From contig CBFFRQ010000066.1 of the NCBI GenBank assembly GCA_965644315.1, positions 372,001 to 436,000 of the forward strand: 64,000 nucleotides of DNA. The letters are read 5' to 3'. The first letter of the stretch is position 1. Every line of letters begins with the position of its first letter. This document shows, piece by piece, positions 35,718-47,200 of the stretch. This DNA comes from Caecitellus pseudoparvulus. Taxonomy: Eukaryota > Bigyra: Bicosoecida. Under the pieces are notes generated by a model that saw nothing but the letters and a program-made list of their open reading frames with translations, had not been told where the DNA came from and made no database searches. The position numbers and the translations under genes are program-made.

Positions 35718-37506
35718 TTACTTGCCCCAGGCGGAGGGGGCACCCCCTCCCTTGGCCGCCCGGGTCACTGCAGGCGCCACAGTGGTGGGGCGCAGTGCTG
35801 CGCCGTGGCCGTCCTGCAGCATGCGGAGGACGATGGCAGCCAGGTTGCGGCAGTCGTCGATGCCGCTGTGGTGCCGCCCCGTCAGTGGCAGGCCCAGCTC
35901 CTCCAGCATGCCCACCATGCCGCGCGGAGCCGAGCCGTATGCCGCCTTGAACGCCGTCTTCAAGTTGATCCACCGGGAGAACAGGTGAGTCGGCAGGCCC
36001 TCGCCGAAGTACAGGTCGATGGGCGGGTCCACTGCCTTGGCTTGCGCCGGCAGGCACTTGCGCAGGTCCCAGTCGCCACAGGTGACCAAGCACGCGATCG
36101 GGCGCCCGCCGGCGCCCACGGCATCCAGGCCCTGCCCCTCCACCCATGCCGCCCACCGCTGCAAGACGCCTGGAAACGTGTCCGCGGCATCGGTCACCTT
36201 CTGTGAGATGCCCGTCAGCTCCGTACAAAAGGGCGTCAGGGCCGGGTGGTGTGTTGGGCGCACATACGCTTGAAACTCAGACACGAGCCCACCCGATCGC
36301 AGGTCCACAACGACGCTGGGGAACTCTATGATCTCCTGCGGCGAGGGGGCGGGGCGGCCGCTTGCAGAGTCCTCGCACGTCGCCTCGAAGTCCAGCACGA
36401 TGGCGTACCGGAAGGGGCTCTTGGGCGCCCCTGCCGGCGGCCCCGCTGGCATTGGTGCGTGGCCCACGTACGAGCTGTGTGCAGGCACCTGCTCCGTCCC
36501 TGCAGCCACTACGGCAGCCCCTTCCTCGGCACTCGTTGCTGCGGCTGGTGTGCTCCCCTCCCCGGCTGCTCCTGCGCCGGCCGCAGTCTGCGCCGCGGTG
36601 GCTGCCGCATGCCAGGAAGGCAACGCGGGGCGGGACCAGCCGGCCAGCGGCGAGTGCGTCTTGGCGTCCTCCACGCGCAGGAAGAAGGCTGGATGCAGGT
36701 TTCCATCTGGTGCCGCTGGGTCCCCCACACTCAGCACGACGCCGTTGGTGGCGCGGTAAAAGCTGATGCCGTGGGCCATCGCCAGCGGCACATCGATGAA
36801 GACCAGCACCTGGCAGTTCCCCCGCAAGCCAGAGATGGCCCCTGAGTCAGCATGGCTGTCAAAGGACTCCACAAAGTGGATGTGATTGCGTGCCATGCGG
36901 GACAGACCGCTCTCCCTGCAGATGCAGAAGCGACGAGGCGTGCTTGGCGTGGTGGCTTGCGGAAACAGCTCCCCACGCACTTGATGAACTCCCACGCCTG
37001 CAGGTACGTCCCATGGCAGCACATGGGCAGCTCCTCAGGGCTCTTGATCTCAACAAGAAGCTTATCAGTGTCCACACCCTGCACAGAGCGCCCTCCGCAA
37101 CCAGGGAGTGCTTCACAGTGTTGGTTCCTGGCCTGCGCTGTCGCAGCAACCCACCTCGATGGAGTGCCCCTGCACGGCGCGGATGTACTCCACACCGCCT
37201 TCCCGCATGATCTCGTATCGCTTCTTGTCGTTCGTCTCCACGATCTGCCGAATGGGGGCACGCAGCAAAGTGGTGGGCCGCATCCTGCCCAGCTGTGCCG
37301 TGCCAGGCACTCACATGCACCATCTCCTCGCGAGTGGCCCCGTGCTTCGTCATCGCCGAGCACCTCAGCAGATCCTTCATCTTCACGTAGCCATCGCTGC
37401 GAATGTCCACGCCGACAGAGGGTGCCCCGTGCCGCAGGACCCAGCTGGCAGCCTTGCCCACGGCCTTGTGCCGCTTTGGGTGCATGTCAGTGCCAGTCGA
37501 CGCCAT
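35718..37506 (-). CDS. Fusion of RNA 2'-phosphotransferase (Tpt1/KptA) with ERI1-type 3'-5' exonuclease
   Basis: Exons predicted: 37315-37506, 37155-37244, 36977-37078 and 35718-36911, all phase 0, with introns of 70, 76 and 65 nt; product 525 residues. Residues 1-215 are Tpt1: VLRHG (R25-H26), IRAVQGHS (R86), CHGT (116-118), GLSRMARNHIHF, and GLRG (R158). This is the R-H-R-R set that transfers the splice-junction 2'-phosphate to NAD+. Residues 216-295 are an Ala/Pro linker. Residues 298-500 are a DEDDh exonuclease of the ERI1/3'hExo family: LDFEATCED (D302, E304), CGDWDL (D410), and HHSGIDD (H476, D481). All catalytic residues of both halves are present. The exonuclease half and the GLSRM part of Tpt1 share one uninterrupted exon, so the fusion does not depend on a splice prediction. 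Confidence 0.9.
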
Positions 37507-38061
37507 GCTGAGTCGGCAGTTCACGAGCACTTGAACAGTCAATAGCTCACGAGTGACCCTGCTCAAGCTATCAGGACTTGGGTGGTGAGTTATATTTTGC
37601 GCAGCTTGCACTTGCCGCCTCCTTGCCCCACGGTGGGTATAGGCCGGCAACCTGCTGTCGCTGGTATCACGGGCGAAACGCCCGCTCACATGCCATGTCA
37701 CTTCAGCAGCCAACAAAACACGCGTCCAACGAAAATCTTCGGAAAGGAGGGGAAAACTGACACAAGTTCCCCTGACCAAGAGTCCTTGAACGTGCTGCTC
37801 TCAACTCTTGCCGTTCCTCGCTAGCAGCGCGGGTGGTGGCCCCTCTTCCCAGCCTTACCCTTCTCACACAGCCCTCGTGCGATGTCAAGTGCCCTGCGTC
37901 CTATACGCGCGAGAAACGAGTGAAAGTACGCAGATTATCCTGTGGAAGCCTCCACTTGCCTCGAGTCTGCCCAAAGCAGCACGCCTACGACGCTGATGCG
38001 GAGGACGGCGGCAGGCCGCATGTGGTGCAGCAGCGATCACTTGCCACTACAACGTGGCTCC
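37507..38061. other. Divergent intergenic region, Tpt1-ERI1 to RCC1 gene
   Basis: These 555 bases contain the presumed promoters of two divergent genes. Nothing else recognisable is visible. In-frame ATGs at 37996 and 38020 could extend the RCC1 protein upstream. Confidence 0.45.
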
Positions 38062-41000
38062 ATGTGCTGCCATAACCTGGCTTCTTCGAGCCCCGCTAAG
38101 ACTGCACGTCAAGGTTGCCTTGTTTTACTCCTTGCCGCTTGCCTTGTTTGGGGTGCAGCAGGCCGCGAACTGCCCCGGGGAGCGCAGCCGGTTCCCATCC
38201 GGCCTGGGCCGCGCCACCTGACAGCTACAGGCGTTGCAAACATCTCCTCCCTGAACCTGCACACGTGTGCGCTGATGCTGGACGGTGGAGTCATTTGTTG
38301 GGGCAAGGGGTCATATGGGAGGCTTGGCTATTCGTCCACAGCTGACATTGGCGACGATGAAGCGCCTCGGTCCGTAGGGGAGGTGGACCTGGGCGTTGGC
38401 CGCTCCGCAACGCAAGTCTCAGCAGGGCGAGAGCATACATGTGCTCTTCTGGATGACTCAACTGTGAGGTGTTGGGGGCGTGGGGATGACGGGCGCTTGG
38501 GACTTGCTTCCGAAACGCACATTGGGGACAACGAGAGTCCCGGCAGTGCGGCAGTGGTCGCTCTGGGAGCCGGCCGAGTCCCTGTCTTCGTGGGAGCTGG
38601 AGGGGCCCACACGTGCACACTCCTTGCAAATGGCCATGTGCTATGTTGGGGGTGGGCATTTCAGGGCCAGACTGGCTACGGAAACGGGCTGGACATTGGA
38701 GACGATGAGCACCCTTCATCCGTTTCCCCGCTGAACTTTGGAGTGGCAGCCGTACAGCTGACAGTTGGGGACGGGCACAGCTGCGTCCTGCTAGCAAACG
38801 ATGACGTCAAGTGCTGGGGTAACAATGCCTATGGTCAGCTCGGGTACGGCCACACAAACACAATTGGGGACAACGAAGCGGCAACGTCTGTCGGAGCGGT
38901 GTCAATTGGCGCCTCGCGCACCGCAGTCCAGCTCGACGCAGGCGGCACCCACACGTGTGCCTTGCTCTCTGTCGGGACTGTTCTTTGTTGGGGGTCTGGA
39001 ACAGATGGAAAGCTTGGAAATGGCAACACGAATTCGATTGGCGACGACGAAGCACCATCCACGCAGAGCCCCATCAGCGTCGGAGTTGGTCGAACCGCTG
39101 TGAAAGTGATCACTGGCGCTTACCACACTTGCGTGGAGCGTGATGATGGAACTTTCCAGTGTTGGGGAGACAGTGACTATGGACAGCTCGGGTATGGTGT
39201 CACTGGAGACGTGGGCGACAACGAAGCGCCTTCAACGAAAGGGGCGATCTCCATTGGAGCTGGGAGAACAGTGCGTGAAGCCACCGGCGGGTTCGAGCAC
39301 ACCTGTGCCATCCTCGACACATTTGAAGTGAGGTGCTGGGGAAAGTACCTGAACGGGCGCATAGGGCAGCGCGCAGAGCACATTGGGGACGATGAACTCC
39401 CATCATCAGTGCCCGTCGTTGACCTTTTCGTGGCCCCCAGCCCCTCGGCCACTGCAAGTCCGACGCAATCGTCCAGTCCCACACGCACTCCCACGCCGAC
39501 AAGGACGCCGACAGGCACGCCTACGTCCATGACGTCGACATCAGACGCCCACACGCCACATCACCACGCCGAGCACGGACGTCCGTCACAGGCTCGCCCT
39601 CGACGTCCAGCGTGATCCACGGCAGCAGTCCCAGCACGTCACTCCCCATCAAGCCGATGCAAGGACGCTTCGAGCAGCCAAAGTCCGTCTACTTCAAGCA
39701 CAGTCACACAGACAGCATCCAGTACGCCCACGTCGTCACGTACGCCCACCCCCACACGTACGCCTACCCCGTCATGGACGCCCTCCACGTCACTGACTCC
39801 CACCTCATCACTGACGCCCACCCCGTCACGCACGCCCACCCCCACACGTACGCCTACCCCGTCATGGACGCCCTCCACGTCACTGACTCCCACCTCATCA
39901 CTGACGCCCACCCCCACACGCACGCCTACCCCGTCATGGACGCCCTCCACGTCACTGACTCCCACCTCATCACTGACGCCCACCCCCACACGCACGCCTA
40001 CCCCGTCATGGACGCCCTCCACGTCACTGACTCCCACCTCATCACTGACGCCCACCCCGTCACGCACGCCCACCCCATCAAGGACGCCTACCCCATCATG
40101 GACGCCCACCCCATCGACATCAAAGTCAAGTGGTGCCTCAGCGCAAAGCACCCCAAGCTCTTCCATGTCCAGCACTGCCACACAATCAGCAACCAAAACT
40201 GCCACTTCTACTTCAACACCATCGGCGTCAGTGGGCACATCGCCATCGGGCACACGCTCATCGTCCCCCACAGCATCACGCTCGGCCAGTGTGTCAGGCA
40301 CAGCTGCTGCGAGTGGCACACCATCGGCGTCAGTGGGCACATCGCCATCCGGCACACGCTCATCGTCCCCCACAGCATCACGCTCGGCCAGTGTGTCAGG
40401 CACAGCTGCTGCGAGTGGCACACCATCGGCATCAGTGGGCGCATCGCCATCCGGCACACGCTCATCGTCCCCCACAGCATCACGCTCGGCCAGTGTGTCA
40501 GGCACAGCTGCTGCGAGTGGCACACCATCGGCATCAGTGGGCGCATCGCCATCCGGCACACGCTCATCGTCCCCCACAGCATCACGCTCGGCCAGTGTGT
40601 CAGGCACAGCTGCTGCGAGTGGCACACCATCGGCATCAGTGGGCGCATCGCCCTCCAGCACACGCTCATCGTCCCCCACTGCATCATGCTCGGCCAGTGT
40701 GTCAGGCACAGTTGCTGCGAGTGGCACACCATCGGCATCAGTGGGCGCATCGCCATCTGGCACACGCTCATCGTCCCCCACAGCATCATGCTCGGCCAGT
40801 GTGTCAGGCACAGTTGCTGCGAGTGGCACACCATCGGCGTCAGTGGGCGCATCGCCCTCCAGCACACGCTCATCATCGCCGACTGCTTCGTCCGTTTCAA
40901 TTCTCCGATCAACTACTCCCACCCCCGTGGCATCTCCATCACCCTCAGCGCCCATTGCAGCAGGCTCGAGTTGGGCCTGGCAAGTGGGGACTGCAGGAAC

Positions 41001-43665
41001 CCCGTCTTCTGCCTTTCATCTTGCGTTTCCTGGCTCGGCCACGTGCCATGCCGGATGTGACAGTGCTGCCACAGCACAGCTGCTTCCTTGTCCGCGCCGA
41101 GGTGCTTGTGCAGTGTCCACAACCTTGACAGGCATCACTGGCTGCGCTCCAGGCCATTCAGGGGCGGCTTGTGGCACTTGCATCCGCGGTTGGGCAGCCA
41201 CGTCCCCTTGTTCAGTTTGTGAGCAGTGCCCCGAGACTGGTGTCTCTCCAATAGCTGCAAGCATCGGATTTGTTGCCATCCAGGCCATCATGGCTCTTGC
41301 CTTGGCTGTCTTTGCTCTCCACCAGTACGCCAAGTCTCCTGAAAACCTCACCACCAGCCTTTTCTCGGGTGGATTGAGGATCATGCTGTGGTTCATTGGC
41401 ATATCTGCGCAGATCGCCATTCTTGCCCCTTCAGGTCCAGACTCTCTCCAAGCGTCAGCACACTCCCTGCATCGGTGGGCAGGCGCATGTGAGCTGGCCA
41501 GGCCGTGGGCGGGCCAACCCACCGCAAATCTGAATGGCACGCTGTATACTCGCGATGCTGACACTGAATCGGCTGGTACAAGTGGCATGGCTGTGCTCTC
41601 TGCCATCACAGGCTCCAGCAGCTTGGCAAGCTTGCCTTCTGTGGCGTGTGCCGCAGGTGGTGGCGACCCATCCAGTCCAGACAACGCTGGCAACTTGTTC
41701 ATGGTCGCGCTAGGCGCCTTCCTGCTCCTGGCTTCGGCAATGACGCTGGGTCTTACCAAGCCTGCAGCCAACGCAGCGCGTGGTGTGTGGTGCAGTGTGT
41801 TGCTGTTGCTTCCAGCAGCTGCATACGTCCGCCTGCTGCCAGCTCTGCTGCAGCTGCACGCCGAGTTGGTTGGCTTGCGGCCACAACATGAGGCACTGGC
41901 TGACGCCAACACACCAGCTGGTACCATGAAGGCAGCTACTCCCTTCATCTTTCCGCTTGTGCTGCACATTCTTGCAGGCTGCGTGGGATTCGTCGCCTTC
42001 ATGGCTTGGCGGCAGTGGCGAGGAGCGAGCACAGCTGCATTGCGAGGCGCCACGGTGCGTGGCTTCCTGTCCAACGGTTACCGCATCCAGATGACGCCAG
42101 TGCAAGCTCGGAACCTTGTGGCTCATGCAGGCGGCGATAAGAGCAGTGTCATCGCGGAGGCTGCTGTCGCTGAGGCTGAGCAAGCCCAGGCAGCATGCTG
42201 GGGCTTCGCATGGCTGCTGCCCACACACACATTCCTTGCGATGCAGACCACACTTGTCGCTGTCGTGGCATGTGTCACATGGCTATCCACTGAAATCATG
42301 CTCCGCCTGTGCATGGTGGGTGGCGTGGTGCTGGGTAGCCTGCTCCTCGTGCGGTGGCGGCGGCCCTGGTGTCTGGAAGAGCTGACAGACCTGGACGTCA
42401 TGGCCCATGGCGGCATCCTGCTGCAGGTGATCCTGGTGGGCGTGAACAGCCTCCGCCCACCTGCAGGTGTGCGGGGAGTCACAGATGCTCTGCTGTATAT
42501 TTCACAAGGCGTCATCCTGCTGGCCATTCTGCTGGTGGTGGTGCGTGGGTACAGCTCTGCGGCACGGTCAGTGCTGGCTCGAGTTGGAGCCCGGATCCGG
42601 GCTCTGCTGCCTGAGCTGGGCAGTGCGGACAGTGCAGGGGACAGCACCGTGGGACAGATCGTGGACAGTCGAGTGCCGACTCTCGTGGACATTGCATCAG
42701 CCCTGGCGCAGCGACTGGCGAGGTGTGGTCGCATCCAGCCAGCCGCCCCACGCGCCGCCACCAGCTTGAGCACTGTGCTATCATTCCCTCGTGGCGTGGC
42801 GGGGCGGAGTGGACTTGGTAGTCCACGTAGCGATGCTGATGCCGTGCTGCAGGCTTTAGGTCCAAGGGGAGCCGCCCTCGTCTCCGTGGCATCCAGGCCA
42901 AAAGAAAGTGCATCAAGGTCGCCTTCTGCGCCTATATCTGCAGACCCCGGGCGTAGAGGACAAGCGCAGGCCAGATCACTCGGCCGATCACAGTTCGGCC
43001 ATGCCATGAAGGCACAGCCAGCATCCCTGCTGGATCTGCAAAACAGCTCAGATCACCCAATCACTGAGGCAAGCATGGGTGGTGCAACAACCACCAACCC
43101 ACTTCGCGCAGTGAAGCGAGCCCACACTTCCAGGGCCAGTGTGACAGGGAACTTGCAAGCAAGACCGTCAAATACTGAACAGCATCAGCTACAGGATGGA
43201 AAAGAAGTGCGGAATGATTGTGGGGCTCGGCTTGTAGCTGATTTGCCACCGAGCGCCAGGGGCGCAAGCGAGCGACCTGCGGACTTGCCACCGATGAGCG
43301 GGGAAGCAAGCGAGCGGCCTGCGGATTTGCCTTCACAGCTGCAGCAGCAAAGTACCCTCTCAGCTTTGGCTGGGGTCGTTCCACCAGCACGGGGGGGCGC
43401 TTTTGGCAAGCATACACGTCAAGAAGCGGGGGCAGACGAGGCAAGCCTGAGTCAACGGCGGCGCAGCCACCGCTTGAGTGTTGGCCAGATGGCAGCCATG
43501 GCTGATCTTGCCGAACAACGACTCCAGCGCAAGAGCTCCTTAGCTGAGGGGCGCTCGTTGGACTCCCGCGGCCGCATTTCCTTCTCTGGCTCCACTCGGC
43601 GCCGCTCTTCCGCCGCCAGTCGCAGGAGCAGCGCCGCAAGGCGAACCAGCTCTGCAAAAGGCTGA
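38062..43665 (+). CDS. RCC1-propeller / Ser-Thr-Pro stalk / polytopic membrane protein, with one in-frame stop
   Basis: One frame runs from the ATG at 38062 to the TGA at 43663-43665, broken only by a TGA at 39613. A signal peptide (core [15 protein letters not shown], about 20-34) is followed by seven RCC1-type repeats of about 52 residues (HTCALL..G-x-V-x-CWG..GQLG..IGDDE), a seven-bladed propeller. Next come a Thr/Pro stalk, seven copies of a 34-residue Ser/Thr repeat, a Cys-rich EGF-like patch ([13 protein letters not shown]), about nine membrane helices between 41250 and 42555, and a 370-residue basic/Ser-rich tail with repeats of ERPADLPP. A receptor-like role is inferred. If the stop is real, there are two products: a secreted propeller and a membrane part that could start at the ATG of 40165. 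Confidence 0.72.
39613..39615 (+). other. In-frame TGA splitting the RCC1-stalk gene
   Basis: The stop lies in the stalk. Both sides are open in the same frame. A candidate 48-nt intron (GTCCGT... to ...GGCAGCAG, ending just before TCCCAG) would remove it without changing frame, but its donor is weak. The composition argument for indels is given in the findings. Confidence 0.6.
39742..40110 (+). repeat. Thr/Pro-coding minisatellite in the stalk
   Basis: Near-identical copies of a unit containing CGTCATGGACGCCCTCCACG occur at roughly 72-87-base spacing. In the gene's frame they read [15 protein letters not shown], suited to an extended O-glycosylated stalk. Confidence 0.8.
40218..40890 (+). 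repeat. 102-bp tandem repeat (about 6.6 copies) in the stalk
   Basis: Copies begin at 40218, 40320, 40422, 40524, 40626, 40728 and 40830, an exact 102-base period, and differ by a few bases. Each encodes a 34-residue unit rich in Ser, Thr, Ala and Gly ([19 protein letters not shown]...). The period is a multiple of three, so copy number can vary without loss of frame. Confidence 0.9.
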
Positions 43666-44221
43666 TGCGTTGGTCGTCGGCAGGGGAATTCCTGCATGTT
43701 GCGTCAGCTGCTGCTGCTCAGTGCGCCACTTGAGAAGTGAAGCATTTTGCGAATGGGACGTCGTTTGGCAGATTTGAGCGTGATCGTTTTGCACTTCCCA
43801 CACAGCTGGCGCCCCCTCCCCATTTCACGCCCAATCTAGCGATCGAAGGGGCACCTGGCTTCTGGCTCAGCGCTCAGCAGCGTCTTGTCACGTCCCCTAC
43901 CTTGCAATGCACGCCAATACCTTTCGTCCCGAGCTGTCCCTTCCCCGAGCACCTGTGAGAGCTGCCATCCGAATGACCCTGCATCCCTGAAGCCTTCTCA
44001 AAACAAAACTTTCAGCTCAGTATTGTGCCGATCAGCCCAGTTCTCTTCCCATCCCACACTTTGCACGGCGGGCTCCTCGACGCACAGACTGGGCCAGTCC
44101 GAGCTGGCGTTGGGGTTCGCCAAGCCAGCTTCATGTGCGGCGTGGGGGTCTGAGCGAGATTCGCCCGAGGGTTGGCTAGTTCAGGTATTGGAGTCAGGCA
44201 GTTCTACTCAGAGCACGGGGC
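43666..44221. other. Intergenic spacer, RCC1 gene to TBC gene
   Basis: These 556 bases lie between two plus-strand genes and are less GC-rich than their surroundings. No RNA gene or repeat was seen. They presumably contain the 3' end of the RCC1 gene and the TBC promoter. Confidence 0.4.
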
Positions 44222-47200
44222 ATGGATAGTTTGTTCATGACAAATGTGTTGAGTTGGGCGCAAGCCAGCGCTGGCCTGGGTGAGTGCACAGGGAGGCTGG
44301 TGCAGTGCAGGTGCAGTGCAGCACGAGACGAGCACACAACGGCCCCCCTCCCCTTGGCCTGTCCCTGGTCCCATTTGCAGATGAACGCGCTTCCTTGCAA
44401 TCTCTCTATTCACTGAAGATCCTCCCTGCCCTGTTGCTGAGGAGCCTGCCTTTGCCAGAGTCGCTGGGGAGCATGGTACTGGAGCTGGCGCAGGGGGGGT
44501 ACAGCGTCTCCTTCCGAGCGTACCAAGCGGAGTGCATGCGGCTTGGCATCGTGGAGGCGCTGGTGGAAGGCGACCTGGATCAGGGCCATGCTCGTGCACT
44601 GCACCACGTCGCCGCTCTGCACCGCTTGGCTCGGTGGCGTGCCGCGGCTGAGGGCAAGGCAGGCGGCACGCCAGGTGACGCTGGGGCAGCCTTGCCTCTG
44701 CCAGTGAGCGCTGCCGCACTGCACTGTGCACGACAGTCCTGGCGCTCTGGCACTGGGCGCTGTGTGTGGCCCTTCCACCTCCGTCTGGGCCCTCGGGGGG
44801 TGGCGTCCGCACACGGCGCAGGGTGCGGCATGGCATCCACAGTGGCGGCAGCGCAGGCGTACTACGCGGCAGCGGCAGATCGGCTTGTGACTTGGAGCCT
44901 GCCATCGGACACACCAGCCTCTGTGGCTCGCTTTGTGGAAGGTGGGGAGTGGCGCCCCCTCACCTACGCCGAGCACTGCGCCCTGCACTCTGGCAGCATG
45001 GCTGGGCTGCCGGCTCCGGCCCTGCGCCGCCTATGGCGGTTCCTGCTGCGGGTGGAGCCCAGTGCCTTTGGGCGTCGGTTGTTCCAGGCGCTGAAGGGTG
45101 CAGGGGAGTACCAGCCCCCCCCCCCCGAACGCCGAGCTCTGGTCACGGGACTGTTGCGGCGCGGCGTGCCGTCTGAGCTGCGGGGGTGGTGGTGGGGGGC
45201 AGCGGCAGGCGTGACAGCGCCGCCGTCAGCGTACCCTCGTCACCTGGCGGCCGCTGCGCGACATCTGCGTGAGTGGGGGTCGGAGGAAGACGCCACGGCC
45301 CCGCCGCCGGCTCTGCGCAAGGCAGTGGCGCAGATCGCCAATGACCTCCGACGCACCGTGCAGCACCTGCTCCCCGTCACACTCCTGTCCTGCCACGTCA
45401 CAGCTAGCGCCGCCCGCCCAGGCGATGCCGCCCCGCCCCGCCTGGCCGTGGATGTGCGTTGTGCGGCAGGCCGGGCGTGCTTGGATCGGTGTCTGCACGC
45501 ACACCCGCCGGCACTGAGGCCTTGCGATGTGTTGCCGGAGTCCTTGTTGCAGCAGGATTTCACAGGGCGGGGCGGCGGGCAGGATGGGCCCACTGCTCCG
45601 AGCTCGGCCGAGTCACTGGGGTGGGCTGAGCGCGAGGTGGGGGGTCGGCACCGCCTGACAGGGGAGGCGTGCGAGGCGCTAGACCTGCCGGCGCTGCCGG
45701 AGGGTGGGGGTCTCGCGTATTACGCCAGTGGGCCCAGCCTGGCGTTTCTCGGGGACATCGCCCAGACGGCCGCCAGTGGGGCGCCGGGGTCCCCCCCTCC
45801 CCCCCTTGCCCCAGGTCAGGAGGGGGTGCTCACGGTGTCAGTGCAGCCCAGCCTCCTGGCGCTCTGGCGTGTGCTGCTGGCTGTGACACAGGCTGCGCCA
45901 GAAGTGGGGTACTGCCAGGGCATGAATTTCATGGCCGCCCACGCGCTGCGGTGGATGGGGGAGGCGGAGGCGGCGGCACTGCTGGCGAGGGTGGTGACGG
46001 GGCTGCGACCCGGCCGGGGGCAGTACTACGCCAGCATGGCGCCAGCCGCGGCCGACCTGGCCGTCCTGACGGCCTACGTGTCCGAAGGCTGCCCGCGCCT
46101 GCTGCAGCACGCCGGGGCACTGCCCATGGCGCCGCCAGATCGGGAGATGGTGCTGCAGTCGCTGTGCGGGGGCCACTTGCGCTGGCTGCTGTGCCTGTAC
46201 GCGACGCCCTTCCCGCCCGCCTTCACCAGCCGCCTGTGGGACCTGTACTTCTCGCAGGGCCCCAAGGTGCTGTTCACCCTGGCTCTGGCCTTGCTGCGCC
46301 TCGCCACGCCCTGGCTCCTGCTGCACACGCGCACGTTTCCAGACCTCGTGGCGGCGCTGGAAGGCCTGGGGCCGGCTGTCGTGGCAGCCCTGGCAGCAGA
46401 GGGAGAGGGGCCGGGGGAGGGCTTGCAGGCGCCAGCCCTGCCCCTGGACACGCCTGCTCAGCTGGGAGCCTGTGGGTCCGGGGAGCCCCCTCCCTCCCCC
46501 TGGCGCTTCCCCGTCCTGCCGCTGGGCGCCGCTGAGACAGTGGACTGGGCCGTCGCCATCACCCGCACATCAGTGCACCTGCGCAGCGTGAAAGAGGGCC
46601 AGGAGCGTAGTGCCCGGTACACGCTGGACGCCCACCCCATCACGGGGGGCGCCCCTGTCACCCTGCTCACCTTGCTGTTCGAGGGGCTGCAGCTGCCCCA
46701 CACGACCCTGGCGCCATGTGTGGCGGGGGGGGGTGTACCGGCAGCAGCGCCCCCCTCCTCGCCCGACCCATCTGGCCCCCGACCCCTGCCTGCACTGCAC
46801 GCCTTCGCAGAGGAGGTGGGGGGGTGCCTGCCCACCACGCCCCCCGTGTTTCACGGACAGCAAGCGGGGGGTGCGCTGGCGGTGGCGCTGCTGGGTTGGG
46901 TGCAGTTGCAGGGGTGGGGCGGGCACGTGATGGGGGAGGTGGGGGAGGAGGGGGGCGCTGCGCCGCCACCACCCCCCCTCTGGGCTTCCGTGGACACCGC
47001 TGAGTTGCTGCGTCTGCCTGGCTGTGCGTGGGTGCAGGGTGAGGCCAGCGCCCTGCACCACCTGCCTGCGATGCAGTCCACTGTGGGGGGTGGAGGGGGT
47101 GTTTGCGCCGGCCCCCCTCGCTTGTGGCGGCCCCACGTGTGGGTCATGGCGCCCACCCTGGCGCACGTGCTGCGTTTCGCCCTGCCCCCCCTCCTCCGGG

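Noticed and set aside
39285-39300. GGGTTCGAGCAC resembling a tRNA T-loop
   Set aside because: It lies inside an RCC1 repeat and no matching acceptor, D or anticodon arms are found nearby.
40218-40890. Possible CRISPR array
   Set aside because: The repeats are directly adjacent with no unique spacers, lie inside a coding frame and sit in a eukaryotic gene.
39639-40955. Long antisense frame with a regular repeat rich in Asp, Val and Gly
   Set aside because: It is the reverse reading of the stalk minisatellites; the sense frame joins a signal peptide and RCC1 repeats to membrane helices.
39612-41060. Plus-strand frame with His/Pro/Tyr repeats
   Set aside because: It is an off-frame reading of the Thr/Pro and Ser/Thr repeats with no start context or downstream domain.
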